Shown: positions 1 to 13,676, numbered from the stretch's first letter. The stretch is 64,000 bases of DNA from Zingiber officinale (GCF_018446385.1 NC_056000.1:47896722-47960721); one strand, 5' to 3'. The notes: generated by a model not told the origin, from the letters alone. Translations and numbers: made by a program.

Positions 1-307
1 CAATCAAATAACCTTGAATCTACTTGGGGTAATTTGAATTTGGTGGGAGCCAGATGAATTGACCAAACAGTTGAAAATAAGAGTTCACTCAATTTTGGTC
101 ATATCAGTGATGAATGAGGCAACTAGTGATGACCATTTCTAGAATGTTATCACTAGCTGTGAAAGACCAATAAGAATCATCCCAATAACATGGTTTGGCT
201 ACATCATTGTGGTCCTCATGCCAAAATTATGTCAATTGCTTCAACTAATGGCTGGTCAGATTGCCCATTGTCATCGCTCACTCACATAGAGTAGGACAAT
301 CTCATAA

Positions 308-333
308 GGAACAAGGAACAAGGAACAAGGAAA
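308..333. repeat. Short tandem repeat, 7-base unit ggaacaa
   Basis: About three and a half head-to-tail copies of ggaacaa are visible. No function is suggested. Confidence 0.8.
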
Positions 334-2937
334 AGGGATGTTGAAAACCCCTATTAGATCTGCTTTATAAATTTTATAACTTTAGTTGAATTGGTTCAAT
401 TTAGCTGAAAACAATTCTCTATTTAGCCATGTTTAACCCAATTAATCCTTGGTCCAACCTCAGTCTACCTGTGGTTTAACTTGAATCAACTCATATCAAA
501 CCCAACTTTACCAAACCCAAATTCACTTGTTGAGTAGGGGAGGATGTGAGTTTGTAGCAAGGTTTGAAGTATCATTATGAGTGGGTGTATGGGTTCCTAG
601 CCTGAATAATGTTTGTGCTTGTACAGTGCTTGTGTGTCAACTTGTGGTGCATTGAAACGAAGGATGAAGAAATCAGGAAGAGGATGATGAGGAGGAAAAT
701 AATAAATATGAAAAGAAGTACAAGAAAAGAAGGCAAGGATTTCTTACCTAGATGAAGCGTCACTCTGAACATTGGGAGATTGCCTCGCTCTCATGACTCC
801 ATGTAGAAGATCATGCCTCATCCTCACATGAGAAGTCTACCTCACTGCTCACAATTCATAAGAAGATTGCACCTCATCCTCGCTTCCTGGTGACCTGTTT
901 TGTTTGATCGTGAGGAAGCCTCATCTCTGCCACTCACAATTTCATAGATAATGTGCTGTTAGAATTGGTTGACAATTTTTATCTTGCAATATATATGATT
1001 CGCATGCAAACAATACGTTTTTTGTTTTTTTGCATATGAATCAAAATTTAAAAGAATATACACATAAATGCTAATTCCTACTTAGAAAAAGTAAAATCTA
1101 ACCACTGAGGATGTAAGGTAAATCTCATATATTAGGAAAAGTCATTATAAAAGAAGAAAGAATAAATTTTATGTTATACTATAGAAGTATAAATGTCAAC
1201 AATTGATCTCAATGTCAATGATGGCATAAAAGAAGAAAATCTTGTTATGTGGACTGTCTAATTATTGCCAAATTGGATTTGGCACCTAATAATAATTGAG
1301 AAGAATGAATTACATTGATACACAAAATGATAATTTGGGCGAAACTAATGATGACTTTGAATCCATATCATGACAAAGTTGTTCTCCGTCCTCTTTTCAT
1401 ATATCATGGTCATCGTGAGTTGATAGCAAAGGTGTAGTCAAATATGATTTTTTTTAAAAAAAATTCTTATTCATTTGAATAATGCAGTTTGTTTTCATAT
1501 TTTGTAATAAATTTACCAATTCCATTCATCTCATTTGACAACCTTGTTAAACAGTGCTTTAGTGCTTTCTAGTACTTGCAGTATCAAGATATCTCATGAA
1601 GAAAATGAATGAAGAATACAGATCTACTGTAAGTAGTGAACTTGCAACAATATGATATATTTATAATTTGTTCTATAGATTATGATAATAAATATTGATA
1701 GTATGATTTTATGATAACATGGATTATATTAAATAGTAATGATATTACTATACTATTTATGCCCTTAACTAAGGTTGGAACCAAGAAGCTGTCTGGATGC
1801 CTAGCAACTAGCACTAGATGGTACGAAAGAGAAAAAAAAAAACACTGATACTCACTCTGTAACTTAAAGGGAAAACTGTGCTTGTCTCTTTCAATTTGTT
1901 TCTAAAGAGCACGCACAAGGCATTGAAATGTCTAGCAAGACAACTGAGGCAGGAAGGCCAAAAAATAGTAATTGATTTTGGCTTTATAACATTGCATGTG
2001 CTATTATGTTATTAAAAGTGATTAATATTTGAATAAGGTAAGTTTTTTTTTTACCTTGATTAACTTACCATGTTCATGTATCACTATAGCCTGTTGGTAT
2101 TTAATGATGTGCAATATGCATATTATTATTTGGGTTTTTGAACTTTTTATATTATCTCATAGATGGAAAATTTTTAAGTTTTCTTCATTTTTAAAGTTTT
2201 TCTACTGATATTTAGTGTATTTATCCTAAAAAATTGACATGGTTGATACATAAGGTTTGAGCTAATTTAAATTTCTAGATGTTCCTCAAAAATTGCTTAT
2301 AGTGGATCAACAACCGAAGGCGCTTTGCTCCTCTTATTGTGCCTGCTTTAGGCATTTAGGAGATATGACTGCCGAAGGTACTCTTTTGCTTGGATTCATA
2401 ATGAAGGTGTGAATGCCTGCTGTAAGTTAGCATCTGCCAATTCATTGTAGAATGTTCTTTATTCCCCTTCAACTGGGATTACGTGGCAAATGGATTGAGA
2501 TGGTAATGTTAGATTTGTTGCTTCCCTATGTAGTGAATTACCATCCTTGATCAAGTGTCACCAATCCTTCATTGGTTTGCTCATGCTGAATTAATCAATG
2601 ATAACACGGGCCTACATCAATCGATTCATTATTATGTAATCTTCTCGATTGATTTCTAATGGAAGAATGAATTTTGTTTGCATGAACAAGAAAATCAAAC
2701 AATTTTTTTCAAATCAACTTGATGATATATTGCAGGTTTCTCAAAGTTCGAGGCCAATTTCTGAATTATAGTTGCCACCTCATGAAAGAGAGTTTTTTTA
2801 TCTTAACTTTTATTATTATTTTTTAAAGCAACTAAAGAGGGATAGACTTAATTTCCCAGAAAGTTTTATTTATGTAAAATTTAATCAAGCCCATGCTATA
2901 TTGCATGAAACTACGTGACACCATGAATCCGAAAACC

Positions 2938-3201
2938 TTCTTGGAATAAGCACCCGTGGTGCAGCGGAAGGGCGGAAGGACATCAAATTATCACCCAAGG
3001 ACCCGAGGTTCGATCCCCGCTATAGTGCATTTGCAGGGATTTTTCCTCCAAATGAGACACGCAACCACGGGATATTGAGTTTTTGGGCCGCTAGCGTTTC
3101 TTGATTTACCCTAACGGCCGGTGGAAAACTTTCGTGGAGCCAGGCTGGTCATCCCAAGTTCAGTGTTACCTAGTTCATCATTTTTTCTTGGAATAAGCAC
3201 C
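2938..3201 (+). mobile_element. tRNA-derived SINE with 17-base target duplication
   Basis: The 17-base direct repeat ttcttggaataagcacc lies at 2938-2954 and again at 3185-3201 and brackets a 230-base body. Just inside the left repeat is an RNA polymerase III A box (tggtgcagcgg) and about 50 bases later a B box (ggttcgatccc), the internal promoter layout of tRNA-derived SINEs. The body ends in a T-rich tract just before the second repeat. The perfect duplication suggests a fairly recent insertion. Part of the 3' half (ggccgct followed by gatttacc) resembles the SINE near 41.8 kb, so the two may be related families. Confidence 0.88.
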
Positions 3202-4028
3202 TTCCCTCGTTGAAATGAGTTCTATTTTTAGGGTTCATCTCTTTCAATACCAACTTGAAGGACCAATAAGTGATTCTATGTAGGCAAGGCACACCAATAT
3301 ATATGCACTATATCAAATAATACTGTGCAAAAGAATAAGACATTTACTTCTCAATTTTAGGAGAATATAAAAATTGGCATGGATACTTATGTAGTAAATT
3401 ATACCTACTCAATATGATTCGTGAAGTTAGTTTTAAGATGAATGGATATGAAAGTGATCCATAATATGATCCTGGTGTTTACATTTATGGAAAAATCAAT
3501 CATGAGAAAGGGTTGAATCAAAGCATGCTTAACAGGCTCCATTGGGGTTGAGTCTATTCAAATCTGCACAGTTGCTTGGGCAAGGGGAAGATCACATCCA
3601 AACAGAGGGTTTACTGTGTGATCACTAATAAGGATGGTATCCTAATGGCATTTTGATTGAAAGGCAGAATTTATAACAAAATCAGAAAGTTATTGATCAA
3701 CATGGGACTGGGGCCAGTTAATGATTCATCAAAATTTGAAGTCTTGAGCCGTGCTGGAGGTTCGGTTTTTGTACGATTTAGGTATTTTATTCAATGTTGA
3801 TGGTGAATTGGCGGTAGAAGAAGGGGAAGAAGAAAAAAAGAACAATTGGCAACTATATACTTATGGTTAAGAGTTAAAAGTATTGGCCTATGACTGAATT
3901 AGTACAATTTCGATATCATCTTGTGTTAACACTTGACATGTTTTGCATCGAAGCAGTTCCAAAAGGAATTTAGCTAGGATTTATTCCTTTAATACCCCTT
4001 CTTTTAGTTTACTTGTAACAATAAAAAC

Positions 4029-4197
4029 AATTAGACAGTTAAAAAAAGGATAATTTGATGCACGAAGCTCCTGCTAATGCAGGGTCATAGGAAAGAGTTG
4101 GACCACATTGAGTCTATTGTATACAACCTTACCCTACAACACAAGGTCACATGAGAGGAATTTTACTGTTGTGCCAAGGCTCCCTTTGAATTAGACA
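4029..4197 (-). mobile_element. Au-type SINE, internally deleted
   Basis: Read on the minus strand, this copy starts with gggagccttggcacaac and ends with the gcgggagcttcgtgc-like 3' block known from Au SINEs, including the segment ggtaaggttgtatacaat. A 9-base direct repeat aattagaca at 4029-4037 and 4189-4197 flanks it. The copy is about 151 bases, shorter than the usual roughly 180, because the middle part that would hold the B box and the following aacagcctctt-type segment is missing. It therefore looks unable to be transcribed by its own promoter. The family name rests on memory of the Au consensus. Confidence 0.8.
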
Positions 4198-5420
4198 ATT
4201 AATTGAATTAAATTTTATAGTATTATCTCATACCAATGGTTGACACATTTCAATGTGTCAAAGCATGATAAAATAAATTCATGTGTTTTACTCGTTTAAT
4301 TCTCATCATTTAGATTTTCTACTTTTAATAAAACTATCAATCAATAATTAAATTTAAAATAATTTTTCTAGTTAAATGTGTTTAGAGATTTACTTATATA
4401 TCTATGAAAACAAAACTTTATTTATTTAATATAAATTGAATAATTTTTTGGGCAAACAAGCTATAATAAATAATTACCATTACTTGAATTCATCTTAACA
4501 TATCAGCGCAACATGACATGATTGACACAGATAGCACAATAAAAATTATCCATCTTGAGCAATTTTGTGTTTTAGTAATTTATTGGAGCAATAGGGCTTC
4601 ACCATTCTAGTTGGCATGATAAGTGATTTCGTACCATAGATAAACCTGGTGTATTAGGTTTCTTTTGAGTTTTGACCCACATTGTAATGCAGCATTAGGA
4701 ATACTCAAAGTTGTTGTGACAGTCTTTAATGTTTAATCCATGATATCCATCTGCATAAAGACTTAGACTACAAGGTAAGGTGCCTACCTTTGCTTTTCAT
4801 GTATGTGTGTGATGTGTATGTGTGTGTGTCACACTGTCACTTGACCTCAGTTCCCTTTCTGACTTCTGAGTCCTGAAGATGCCTAGTTGGTAGTATGTTA
4901 AAACTAGAAGAAGGCCTATTTCTTAAGTTGCCAAGGGTATATTCAGCCTCTGCATGTTTTTTGCAACTATGCATAAACAATCTCCACCATTGGTGTAAAG
5001 ACCCAAAATTGTGGTTAAGGTGGTTTACTTTCAGGCTGCCTTAATACTTATGGGACTTATTGTAATTGATAAGAGGCTTAAAATTTATCTTATTAAAAGA
5101 AAAAAGAACCTCGATAATGATATTTCAGCTTTCACAAACTTAATTAGGAGCATTATCTTTTTTTTTATGGTTGCTAGATTTCCTCCCTGAATACTTTGGC
5201 AGTCTTCTGCCTTTTGGTATTCCCATGTCACATGTTTTCCTGCTTGTTCCTAATCTATTGTATTATTAATTTATTAACTATTGAGATCTGATTTAATTTT
5301 AGTAGTTCAACAATTAAAAGTTGATTTAGTACTTTTGACATACGTCATATTTATTTTTCCCTATTTAATCACATTATAGTAAGTGCAATATCTGTTTGCC
5401 GTTTCTTAACTGAAGACTAG

Positions 5421-8400
5421 CCTTGTCAAATTGGTGTGTTATTCACCGAAAGAAAGCAAAAATTATAGTTGAAACATGGGATGAAGCTTTCAACAATTCT
5501 CCAAATGAAAAAAGAGTGCCTTTTCTATACTTGGCCAATGACATCTTACAAAATAGTAGACGCCAGGGAAGTGAATTTGTGAATGAATTTTGGAAAGTAC
5601 TTCCCGGATGTTTAAAGAATGTCTATGAGAATGGTGAAGATCATGGAAAGAAAGTGGTTAATCGATTGGTAAGTACTTGTTACATTAAATCTCAGTGTGA
5701 ATTTTTCTGGAACTAAGTTTTCTTATGGCATCTGAAATATTATTATTACAAAAAATGGTGCTATATATCTTTTTACACAAATGGTGAGTATGTTTAGTTA
5801 TGTTTATATCTGTTGGTTAATAATTTGTTTAATTTTTTAGATGCTACAATTAAGGTAATCTCTTTTGGTATGTCCTTAATGGCCACTAATATGATAAATC
5901 CAACGTGAAATATTGATTAATTTGGGGAAACATTGAATGCAAAATTCCTGTATGCTCATATTTGGTTCATGCCACTACTACCTATTTGTTCATTTTCTTT
6001 GCCTCAGCACTTCTCCAAATACTTCATCTCTGGACTCCAACTTCTAGTAGATCAATCATGTATGAGTGTTTAAAGTGATATGATTTGAGTATATAGATAG
6101 CTGCAGAAAGTAGTATGAATTTTTTCTGACCGTATGCAACTGTCGGTACATTAGATGTTTAGTATGGTTTCATGTGTTTTCTTGATCTTATATCCTGGTC
6201 TTATATTCTTAGTGATCCTTTCAGTTCCACTTGTCATAATTTGATGTATCTATGTACCTACATATTTCTCAATCTATTAAACTTGTGTGTTTATCATGTA
6301 ATCTCATTTAAATTACCTTGTTGCAACTGACATTGATTATCATCTCCAGACTGATGGAATTTCATTTTTATGAGTACCCTGTTGCTTTTTCTCTTTGTAA
6401 CTAGCTCATTATGTATGCTTTTATGATATTTTTTTTTTCCTCTTTTGTTCATGTGCACTGAGAGGCCTTGTGCTCGTGCACTAGAGTGCATAACTATTTG
6501 TGCATACATGTGCCGTGGAAGTCTCAGGTAAGTTTGTATGGTGATTGGAGAATTTGGGTTTCATATATTAATTTTTATGACAGAAATTCAAAGAGTTTAT
6601 CCATTGTTGTTGCTGTGGACTTGCAGAGAGGGCAACAAAATCTGTGAAATAAATGATAATTTGCTGACGTTTCTTTTCTCCTATTCTAACTGTGAAAATG
6701 TAGTCTGTCTCCACCAAATCAGTGGTACAAAAGAAAGGGGAAAGAATGAAAAATACATACTCGAAAGAATGAGAATGCATACTAAGTGTAGAAAACAGAA
6801 CAAAATTTCATGTTATGTCTAGAAGGAAAGGGAACCGTTACAAAATTTCAGTATAATATTGACCTGTTATTTTTTAGATGCTACTGATAGTACATGCCTA
6901 TGTTTTGTTTTCTCTGTCGATTATGTAGAATCCCCCGTCCTTTCTTGTATTACGGTTCTCCCTCATTCACAAATCTCTCTATCTCTTTCTCTCACTTTTA
7001 ATAATGTCGGCTTCCATTTGCAAAAAAATCCATTTGCTTCCACAACAAATTAAAACTCTATTTCTTGATTGTTACATTCGTGATTATCAAATTCCCATTT
7101 GATTAACGATTTGGTTGAACTTTGTGGAACTAATTTAATGGATGGATCAAAGAATGGCTAAGCTTCCGGTCACTAATTCAATGGACAGACCAGTGGCCGA
7201 TTGAGCTTCTGGTCACTTATTTAATAGGCAGATCAGTAGGTTAACCGGATGTACCTGATGTCTATTTTAGAATATCTGAATACATATATAATATGTATTA
7301 GGAAAATAAAATAAAAATAAAAACAGTTTGTTCAACCTAGATCAACCAAGTTTTTTTGCTTTTTAATCTGTGAACTACAACAACCAAGTCTTATCCCACT
7401 AGGTGAGGTCGGTTATATAGATCTTTTTACACCATTGAGTTCTATCTCCTACTATATCATTATTTATACTTAAATAAATTTTATCTTATTTTATTATTGC
7501 TAATCAAGTTTTTTTTTGTTTTCCTTTTCCTCGTTTGATATGTGTGTTTGTCATAGTTTCATATCGCCTAATTGGAGCATTTATTGGTCGTTTAAGTACA
7601 TGACGTATCATCTTAAACGTGTCTCTTAGAGTTTTCCTTCAATAGATGTAACTCCTACTTTTTCTCTAATGCTCTCATTTCTTATTCTGTCTATTCTCTT
7701 ATGTCTACACATCCACCTTAACATCATCTCTGCAACTCTTATCTTCTACTCATGTGCTCAAGTCATAACCCAACATTCAACTCCATATAACATAGCAGGT
7801 CTAACTGCAGTTTTGTAGAATTTTCCTTTAAGTTTTAGAGGTATTTTACGGTCACATAAAACATCCGACGCTCTCTTCCATTTCAACCATCCTACTTGTA
7901 TTCTATGTAAGACATCTCTCGCAATCCTTTCATCATTTTGCAAAAATGATCCTAAATATCTAAAGCTCTTGGTTCCGGATAACTCGTCATCTCCTATTTT
8001 AACAATTGTCTCATTATGTCTAATATTGTTAAACTTAAATTCTATATATTCTGTCTACTAAGCCTAAAACCTTTCCCTTATAGTATTTTTTTGTCAAGAT
8101 TCTACTTTAGCATTTACTTCTTCACGTGTTTCATCTACCAAAATAATATCATCTGCAAATAACATGCATCACGGTATTGTGTTTTGAATGTGTGTAGTGA
8201 GTTCGTATATAATTAGTGTAAAAAGATAGGGATTTAGAGTTGATCCTTGATGTAACCGTATTTTTTTTTCGAAATGATTCAGTTACTTCGCCTGAAGTCT
8301 TTACTTTAGTTGTTACATCCTCGTATATATCTTTAATTAGTTCAATATATGTTACGCTAACATCTCTCTTTTCTAGAATTCTCCATATAATTTTTCTAAG

Positions 8401-11400
8401 AACTCTATCATAAGCTTTTTCTAAGTCAATGAATACCATGTGTGGATCTTGTTTTTGCTCTCGATATTTTTCAATTAATTGTCTAAGAAAATATATAGCT
8501 TCTATTGTCGACCATCCAGACATGAACCTAAATTGATTTTTGCTCACCATAGTCTCCTTAATCTTTTTTTATTACTGTTTCCCAAAGTTTCATGGTATGA
8601 CTTATTAGTTTAATACCCCTATAGTTTGTACAATTTTGTACGTCCCATATAAGGGAACTAGAGTACTTATTCTCCATTGATCAGACATTTTTTTCATTTT
8701 TAATATCATGTTAAATAATTTTGTAAGTCATTTAATACCTTGCTTTTGATTAATCAAAATTCCATTTAGGAAATTCTTCCATTTATTGTCTTTGATAACC
8801 ATCAAATTCAATTATTGCAACTATCTTTATTGGTCTAGACTCTCAGTCAGGCTGTTTTGCTGAGGAATTTCATGAGGAACTCATCAAATTGACAGAGAAT
8901 TGTTGAACCAGATCAGTAATGTCAAATTCTCGAAGTGGCAGGAGTTCGACTTCAACTGTCTTGTTCTTAGTTCCTCAACAGTGTGGATTTTCAATTGCTT
9001 GGAGTTTGTTTCATGAGTTGGTGGAGAGTAAATGAGATTTCCTTTGGCAGAATATGCCCAATACTAATGTTCTTACCTTTAATACTCTTTACTCAAAGAT
9101 ACTTATATTGCATAAAAAGATCTTATAGGCTTACTTGAACACCCTCAAAGGAAAATGACAAGGATGTTAGCTCTACTATTCAAGAAAAAATTGGATGAAC
9201 TCGCTCATTATTCTCTCTCTGCCAAAAAATCATCATGTGGAAAAAGAAGCAAGATGTCTTCTTTGTGGCTAAGTTTCTATTTGGTTACATTCTTCTCCAT
9301 TGGGAGATCAATAGTAGTTCATCAAGTTCATCTGCAGTGTTTCACAATGTTGTCTTGGCTTTTGAGTGATATGTTTTTGCTCTATCAAGTGATCAAATCT
9401 TGTCATTGATATGCATGGTGGTTATGGTGGCGAATGAAGAGACAGTTATTATGCTGGATGTGGGCATAATAGTATTCATCTTGTCCTTGTCCACATCGTA
9501 GTCATTCCCAGCCTCCTACCCAAATCATTATTCGCAGTATGATTATCATGTCATTACAACATGTTCCCCTCTCATAACCAATATAATGTTTCTTATTCTT
9601 CATTGACTCTTGCTATTGAATTTGCTGCAGTTTTTCATTCTGGTATGTCTTGGTCAGATTAGCATCAATTCATGACAGTTAAGTTGTCATGGTCTAATTG
9701 GGTTCAATTCTTTGAATCGTGGATGGTATATTTCGCCCGGCGTGCATGATCCTAGCAGATGTTAGAGAAGAATATAACTAAACATGACCTACCTCTATGC
9801 AAAATTAACAAAACCATGAATGCCTAGCACAAGAGTCTGGAAGTGTGCACAAATGTTCGAAGAAAACAATAGAAGAAATATCATCAATACATCTCATAGT
9901 TTAGGTTTTTTATTTCTTTCTATAACCTATCACAATGATAATTAATTGCTTGTGAGTGGTAGAACTAGGTGGAGATTCAATTACTTGCTTCATATTTGTT
10001 GTTTGAAACTTCAGATACACATCTAAGATAGTTGTAAGAGTACATGGTAAATTAATGCTCCCAAATAAAATATAATTATTTTTGAAAGTCAAACGTTAGT
10101 TTATCTAGACTGAGTGTTATCTTAAGATTGGCGCCTGTCTGTGTTTGATGTGTCATCATTTGCATACCCATTGTTGTTAAAATGGAAATGCAAATATAGT
10201 ATTAGTTGGTTTGCTAATCCGTGCAAGAGACTGGTGAAATAATTCTGCAATTTGTTGGATAACTTGACAATTTTGTTGTGTTCTTGCATTTCATTGGATG
10301 ACTTCAGGTAGAGATTTGGGATGATAGAAAAGTATTTGGCTCTCGTGGGCGAGGCCTAAAGGATGAGATCCTTGGTACTGTTCCTGTTCCTGTTCCTGTT
10401 TCAAACAATGGCAAGAGCAATTCAAATCCCATCAAATTAATTCGTAAGGATGCTAATTCAGTGCGAGTAGTAAGTATACATAACTTTTTAAGCTGACTCT
10501 GTCTGGTTCCTCTTGATGGACTCAAGTATGTAACCATTCAAAGCAGATTTTTAATGCTCATTCCTTGTGGACTATTTTTTGTTTTCAGAAACTGGCTGTT
10601 GGAGAAATGCCTGAAAAGATAGTGACTGCATATCAGTCTGTGCTTGATGAACATTCCAGCGAAGATACTGCTTTAAGCAAATGTAAGGATGCTGTTCAAG
10701 TTCTGGAGAAGATGGAAAAGGGCATTGATGTTGCAGGTAAACAAGGTACTGTAATGTGGTTTTATGCTTGTGACAATTTTTGGAACCAATAATTACCTTC
10801 AAATAAAAAACTATAACAACTAGAAAGGAAATTTAGTAAAAATTATAATTTTAAAATCAAACTGAAGTTTAATAAATCATATTATTAAATTAACAACCTA
10901 TAACATTGAATTATAGAACTTAACTTTAGTTCAAGGGTTAAAATCTCGTGACGCTTCGCTCGATACTGGCGAAACATCTCGTTCCGTCTGTGGACCAGCA
11001 CAGGTACTCCTCTGGTGCTGGTAGCCCCGAGGCCCCTCGGACGTGTCGCACGACCCGGCAACAAGTCCGAAGGCATCGCGCTAGCCGATGCAGGGTCGAG
11101 ATTTTAAACCTTGCTTTAGTTAATTATTAATTATAATCTATCAAGTAATTTTTATAATATATAGATTATAGTTAAAATAACAAAACCGGTTACTTTTAAT
11201 TTTAAGTTATAATTTTAATTATCTAAACTACAAACTATATAAAGTTCATGTGATTAATAAAATTATTAATCAGTTTTAAGAATAATTAATCAATATCATT
11301 AAAATTGTAACTTCATGCTAATTAGTTCCCTTCAAACGTACTCATACAATTAATAATTAATTAATTAAGTTTTAAAATAACAAACATTGTTTAAAATTTA

Positions 11401-13676
11401 AATATTAATCAGTGCTCTAATTTTTATAGAATAAATCAGAATTAATAATTGTATTCTTAAAATACAAAAATTACAATTAATCAACAAGAACTAATCAATT
11501 TGTAAACATTAATAGCTCTAATCAATTAACTTGATTAAATGCAAACGTTGATTAAATACATTTTTTTTGTTGATAAGAATAAACTATGATTAAAAAAATT
11601 ACTAATTCTATTGATTAAAATAAATAACTATGGTTAATCAATTAATCAACTAAAATAAATTTTGATTAAAATTTAAAAAATGTGATTAATCAACTACCAG
11701 TTCCTTCTCTCCTCAGTCACTTACCTTTGTTTCTAAATTAGTTCCTCATATTTACTTTTTTTTTCCCGTATCCTGGACCAATTAATAACTCCATAGCAAG
11801 TAATAATTGCCATACCAATTAATAATTTTGCCACCCTTCAGAGATTTCCAAGACTCGTTACTTCAAAGATACTGCTACTACACTAGATTTATGTCTTCTG
11901 TTTTTTTTTCTGTTTCCATTGTTGTCTTATGCTCTGATCCTCATTGGTGATGGTGTTTCTGTTGCATTATTGTTCTTGATCAGGTCACCAACTAGCACCA
12001 GCATTTATGAGTGAGCTTCAGAACCAGGAAACGGTACTTAAACAATGTATTGAACAGCTAGAAGCTGCAAAATCAACTAGAGCTATGCTGGTTTATCAGT
12101 TGACAGAAGCTCTAAAAGAGCAGGTGTTGCTTCTTATCTACCTCAGATTCTTGGTGATAAAATTAATCTCTTCTAATACATTTCACTTTCTACTCAAAAT
12201 AAATATTTCAGGAATTTAAGCTGGATCTCATCAATGATCAGTTACAAGTAAGAAACTTGTTTTCTCGTGTAAACTGATTTTAATATGTCATTTGTCCTTT
12301 TTCTTGGTTTTTAATAATATTTAAACATATCGTTACTAAAAATCATACCAATTTTTAGTTGGGAACTCAACTAAAGCAATATATCTTAATTATTTCCTGA
12401 TTTTAACATATCACTTTGTCAAGTTCAAATACAAAATCCTGCATTTGTTGTGTATGTACTTGCTGTGGTTCAGGAAGTTTCAACTGAAGTCTGAAATGGA
12501 CCACTTAAGTTGCTTTTTCTTGTACTTTGGCATTGATCATGTGTAAATTAATGCAAGTAAAAGAGATTCGTTTATGTTTTATAATGTCCGGATTAGAAGT
12601 CAGAGTTACTTGATACGTCCACATTGATTCTGGATTTCGTGTCCATTCAAAGTTCTATTTGCTCCAGAGCAACCATTTCCTAGTTTTGATGAGATGACCA
12701 TAAGATGATGAAATTTAGAGATGAATTGTGACTTAATGATTGCTTTCGACATAAATATATTATGTTGATGTGAATTCTTCTTAACAACTTGGTTGACAGT
12801 TTTTCATATAATTTCCAGATTGCCCATTCCCTCAATGATCGCGCCGGTAGCATGCGACAACGACTACTAGGCTTTGGTGTTGGGGCAAGCGGCTCTACCT
12901 CTATGGCACAACCGGCAAATATTTCATCAGAAGCAAAGCCCCTGACAGAATCAAACCTGCTGATATCCATCCCTCAACTTTTACCACCAAATTCGGTAAC
13001 TTCATTTGCCGGCAGCATAAGCAGTGCAGAAGATGATCACAAGAAGGCAGCTGCTGCAGTTGCTGCAAAGCTGACTGCATCATCATCATCGGCACAAGTT
13101 CTGTCTTCTATTCTGTCATCTTTGGCTGCAGAAGAAGCTGCTTCCATAGGCAACAGCTTGAATTCCCAAGTCCTCTCTGATGGCCAAGCTTCTTTCCCTT
13201 TGGAGAAAAAACCCAGACTTGAGAAGCTGATAACCATGCCCGATATGGGCAAAACCTCCTATTTTGGCCAGATGCAGCTGCAACAACATCAGTCAATTCC
13301 ATTTGCAGCTCCCCAAACCTCATCCGCTAACATACAACTGTCCCAGAGTAATCAGGCACCTCCGACTTTTGCACCGCCACTGCCACCTCTACCGCCACTG
13401 CCACCGCCGCCGCTGCAGCAGTTTGCACAAACAAGTGGAGTAACAAACATAGGACCTTATGCATTTGCAGCCAGTTCACTGCCCCCTCCGCCGCTATCCC
13501 ATCTGCCACTGGGGTTCACGAGACCCAGTATCCCACCTGTACCTCCACCACCACCACCTCCACCATCGCAGCAGCAGCAGCAGCAGTTGCAGTCAACCTC
13601 AATGGGCTTCTACCAATCTCCTGGCGTCGGGTTCTACGGCCAGCCGCAGACGGCTCCAACTGCCCAGCCACAGTGA
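5421..13676 (+). CDS. CID-domain protein, RPRD1-like regulator of pre-mRNA 3' processing (5'-partial model)
   Basis: Coding exons: 5421-5668, 10308-10469, 10589-10736, 11984-12123, 12212-12247 and 12819-13676; all junctions are GT-AG and phases agree. The first two encode most of a CTD-interacting domain (CID/RPR), with motifs such as SNWCVIHRKK, FLYLANDILQNSRR and VEIWDDRKVFGSRG. The fourth and fifth encode a coiled coil (QNQETVLKQCIEQLEAAKS onward) as in human RPRD1A/B. The last exon encodes a long Ala-, Ser- and then Pro/Gln-rich tail ending in TGA. Family knowledge: CID proteins bind the phosphorylated C-terminal tail of RNA polymerase II in the nucleus and affect transcription termination. 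The first coding exon, expected to add about 28 residues, was not found, so the model is 5'-incomplete. The gene is convergent with the WRI-like gene. Introns carry a LINE and a MITE. Confidence 0.88.
7140..7225. repeat. Diverged 43-base tandem duplication
   Basis: Two adjacent 43-base units (7140-7182 and 7183-7225) share the core gagcttctggtcact or its close variant and both end in aat. They lie in the long intron of the CID-domain gene, just outside the LINE remnant. A partial third unit may follow. Confidence 0.7.
7376..8790 (-). mobile_element. Truncated RTE-clade LINE (non-LTR retrotransposon)
   Basis: On the minus strand, blocks of a non-LTR reverse transcriptase can be read: MSDQWRISTLVPLYG near 8690, NQFRFMSGWSTIEAIYFLRQ and HMVFIDLEKAYDRV between 8550 and 8400, and GWLKWKRASDVLCDRKIPLK with ML-YGVECW near 7900-7750. 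These match the RTE-type LINEs common in plants. The 3' end near 7376-7425 carries the tail familiar from this group (tatataaccgacctcacc, then tagtgggataagac and ttggttgttg). The 5' part with the endonuclease is missing and the frame is broken by several stops and shifts, so the copy is dead. It sits in the intron of the CID-domain gene in antisense orientation. Confidence 0.85.
10924..11121. mobile_element. GC-rich MITE with 8-base target duplication (hAT-like)
   Basis: The direct repeat ctttagtt at 10924-10931 and 11114-11121 flanks a 182-base body. The ends are inverted repeats: left caagggttaaaatctcg, right (reverse complement) caaggtttaaaatctcg. An 8-base duplication fits hAT-type elements. 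The interior is strikingly GC-rich inside an intron that is otherwise almost pure AT. No coding capacity is present, so it would depend on a transposase elsewhere. Classification is inferred from the duplication length only. Confidence 0.75.

Larger units (their letters stand above)
1..5420. other. Upstream or first-intron region without recognised coding sequence
   Basis: This stretch is AT-rich and has no open frame that resembles a known protein on either strand. It lies before the second coding exon of the CID-domain gene, so it is either that gene's long first intron or intergenic DNA. I looked for the expected first coding exon (the start of a CID domain, ending in splice phase 1) and did not find it. 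Two SINEs (near 2.95 and 4.04 kb) and short simple repeats, including a TG-rich run near 4.80 kb, are the only structured content. Confidence 0.6.
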
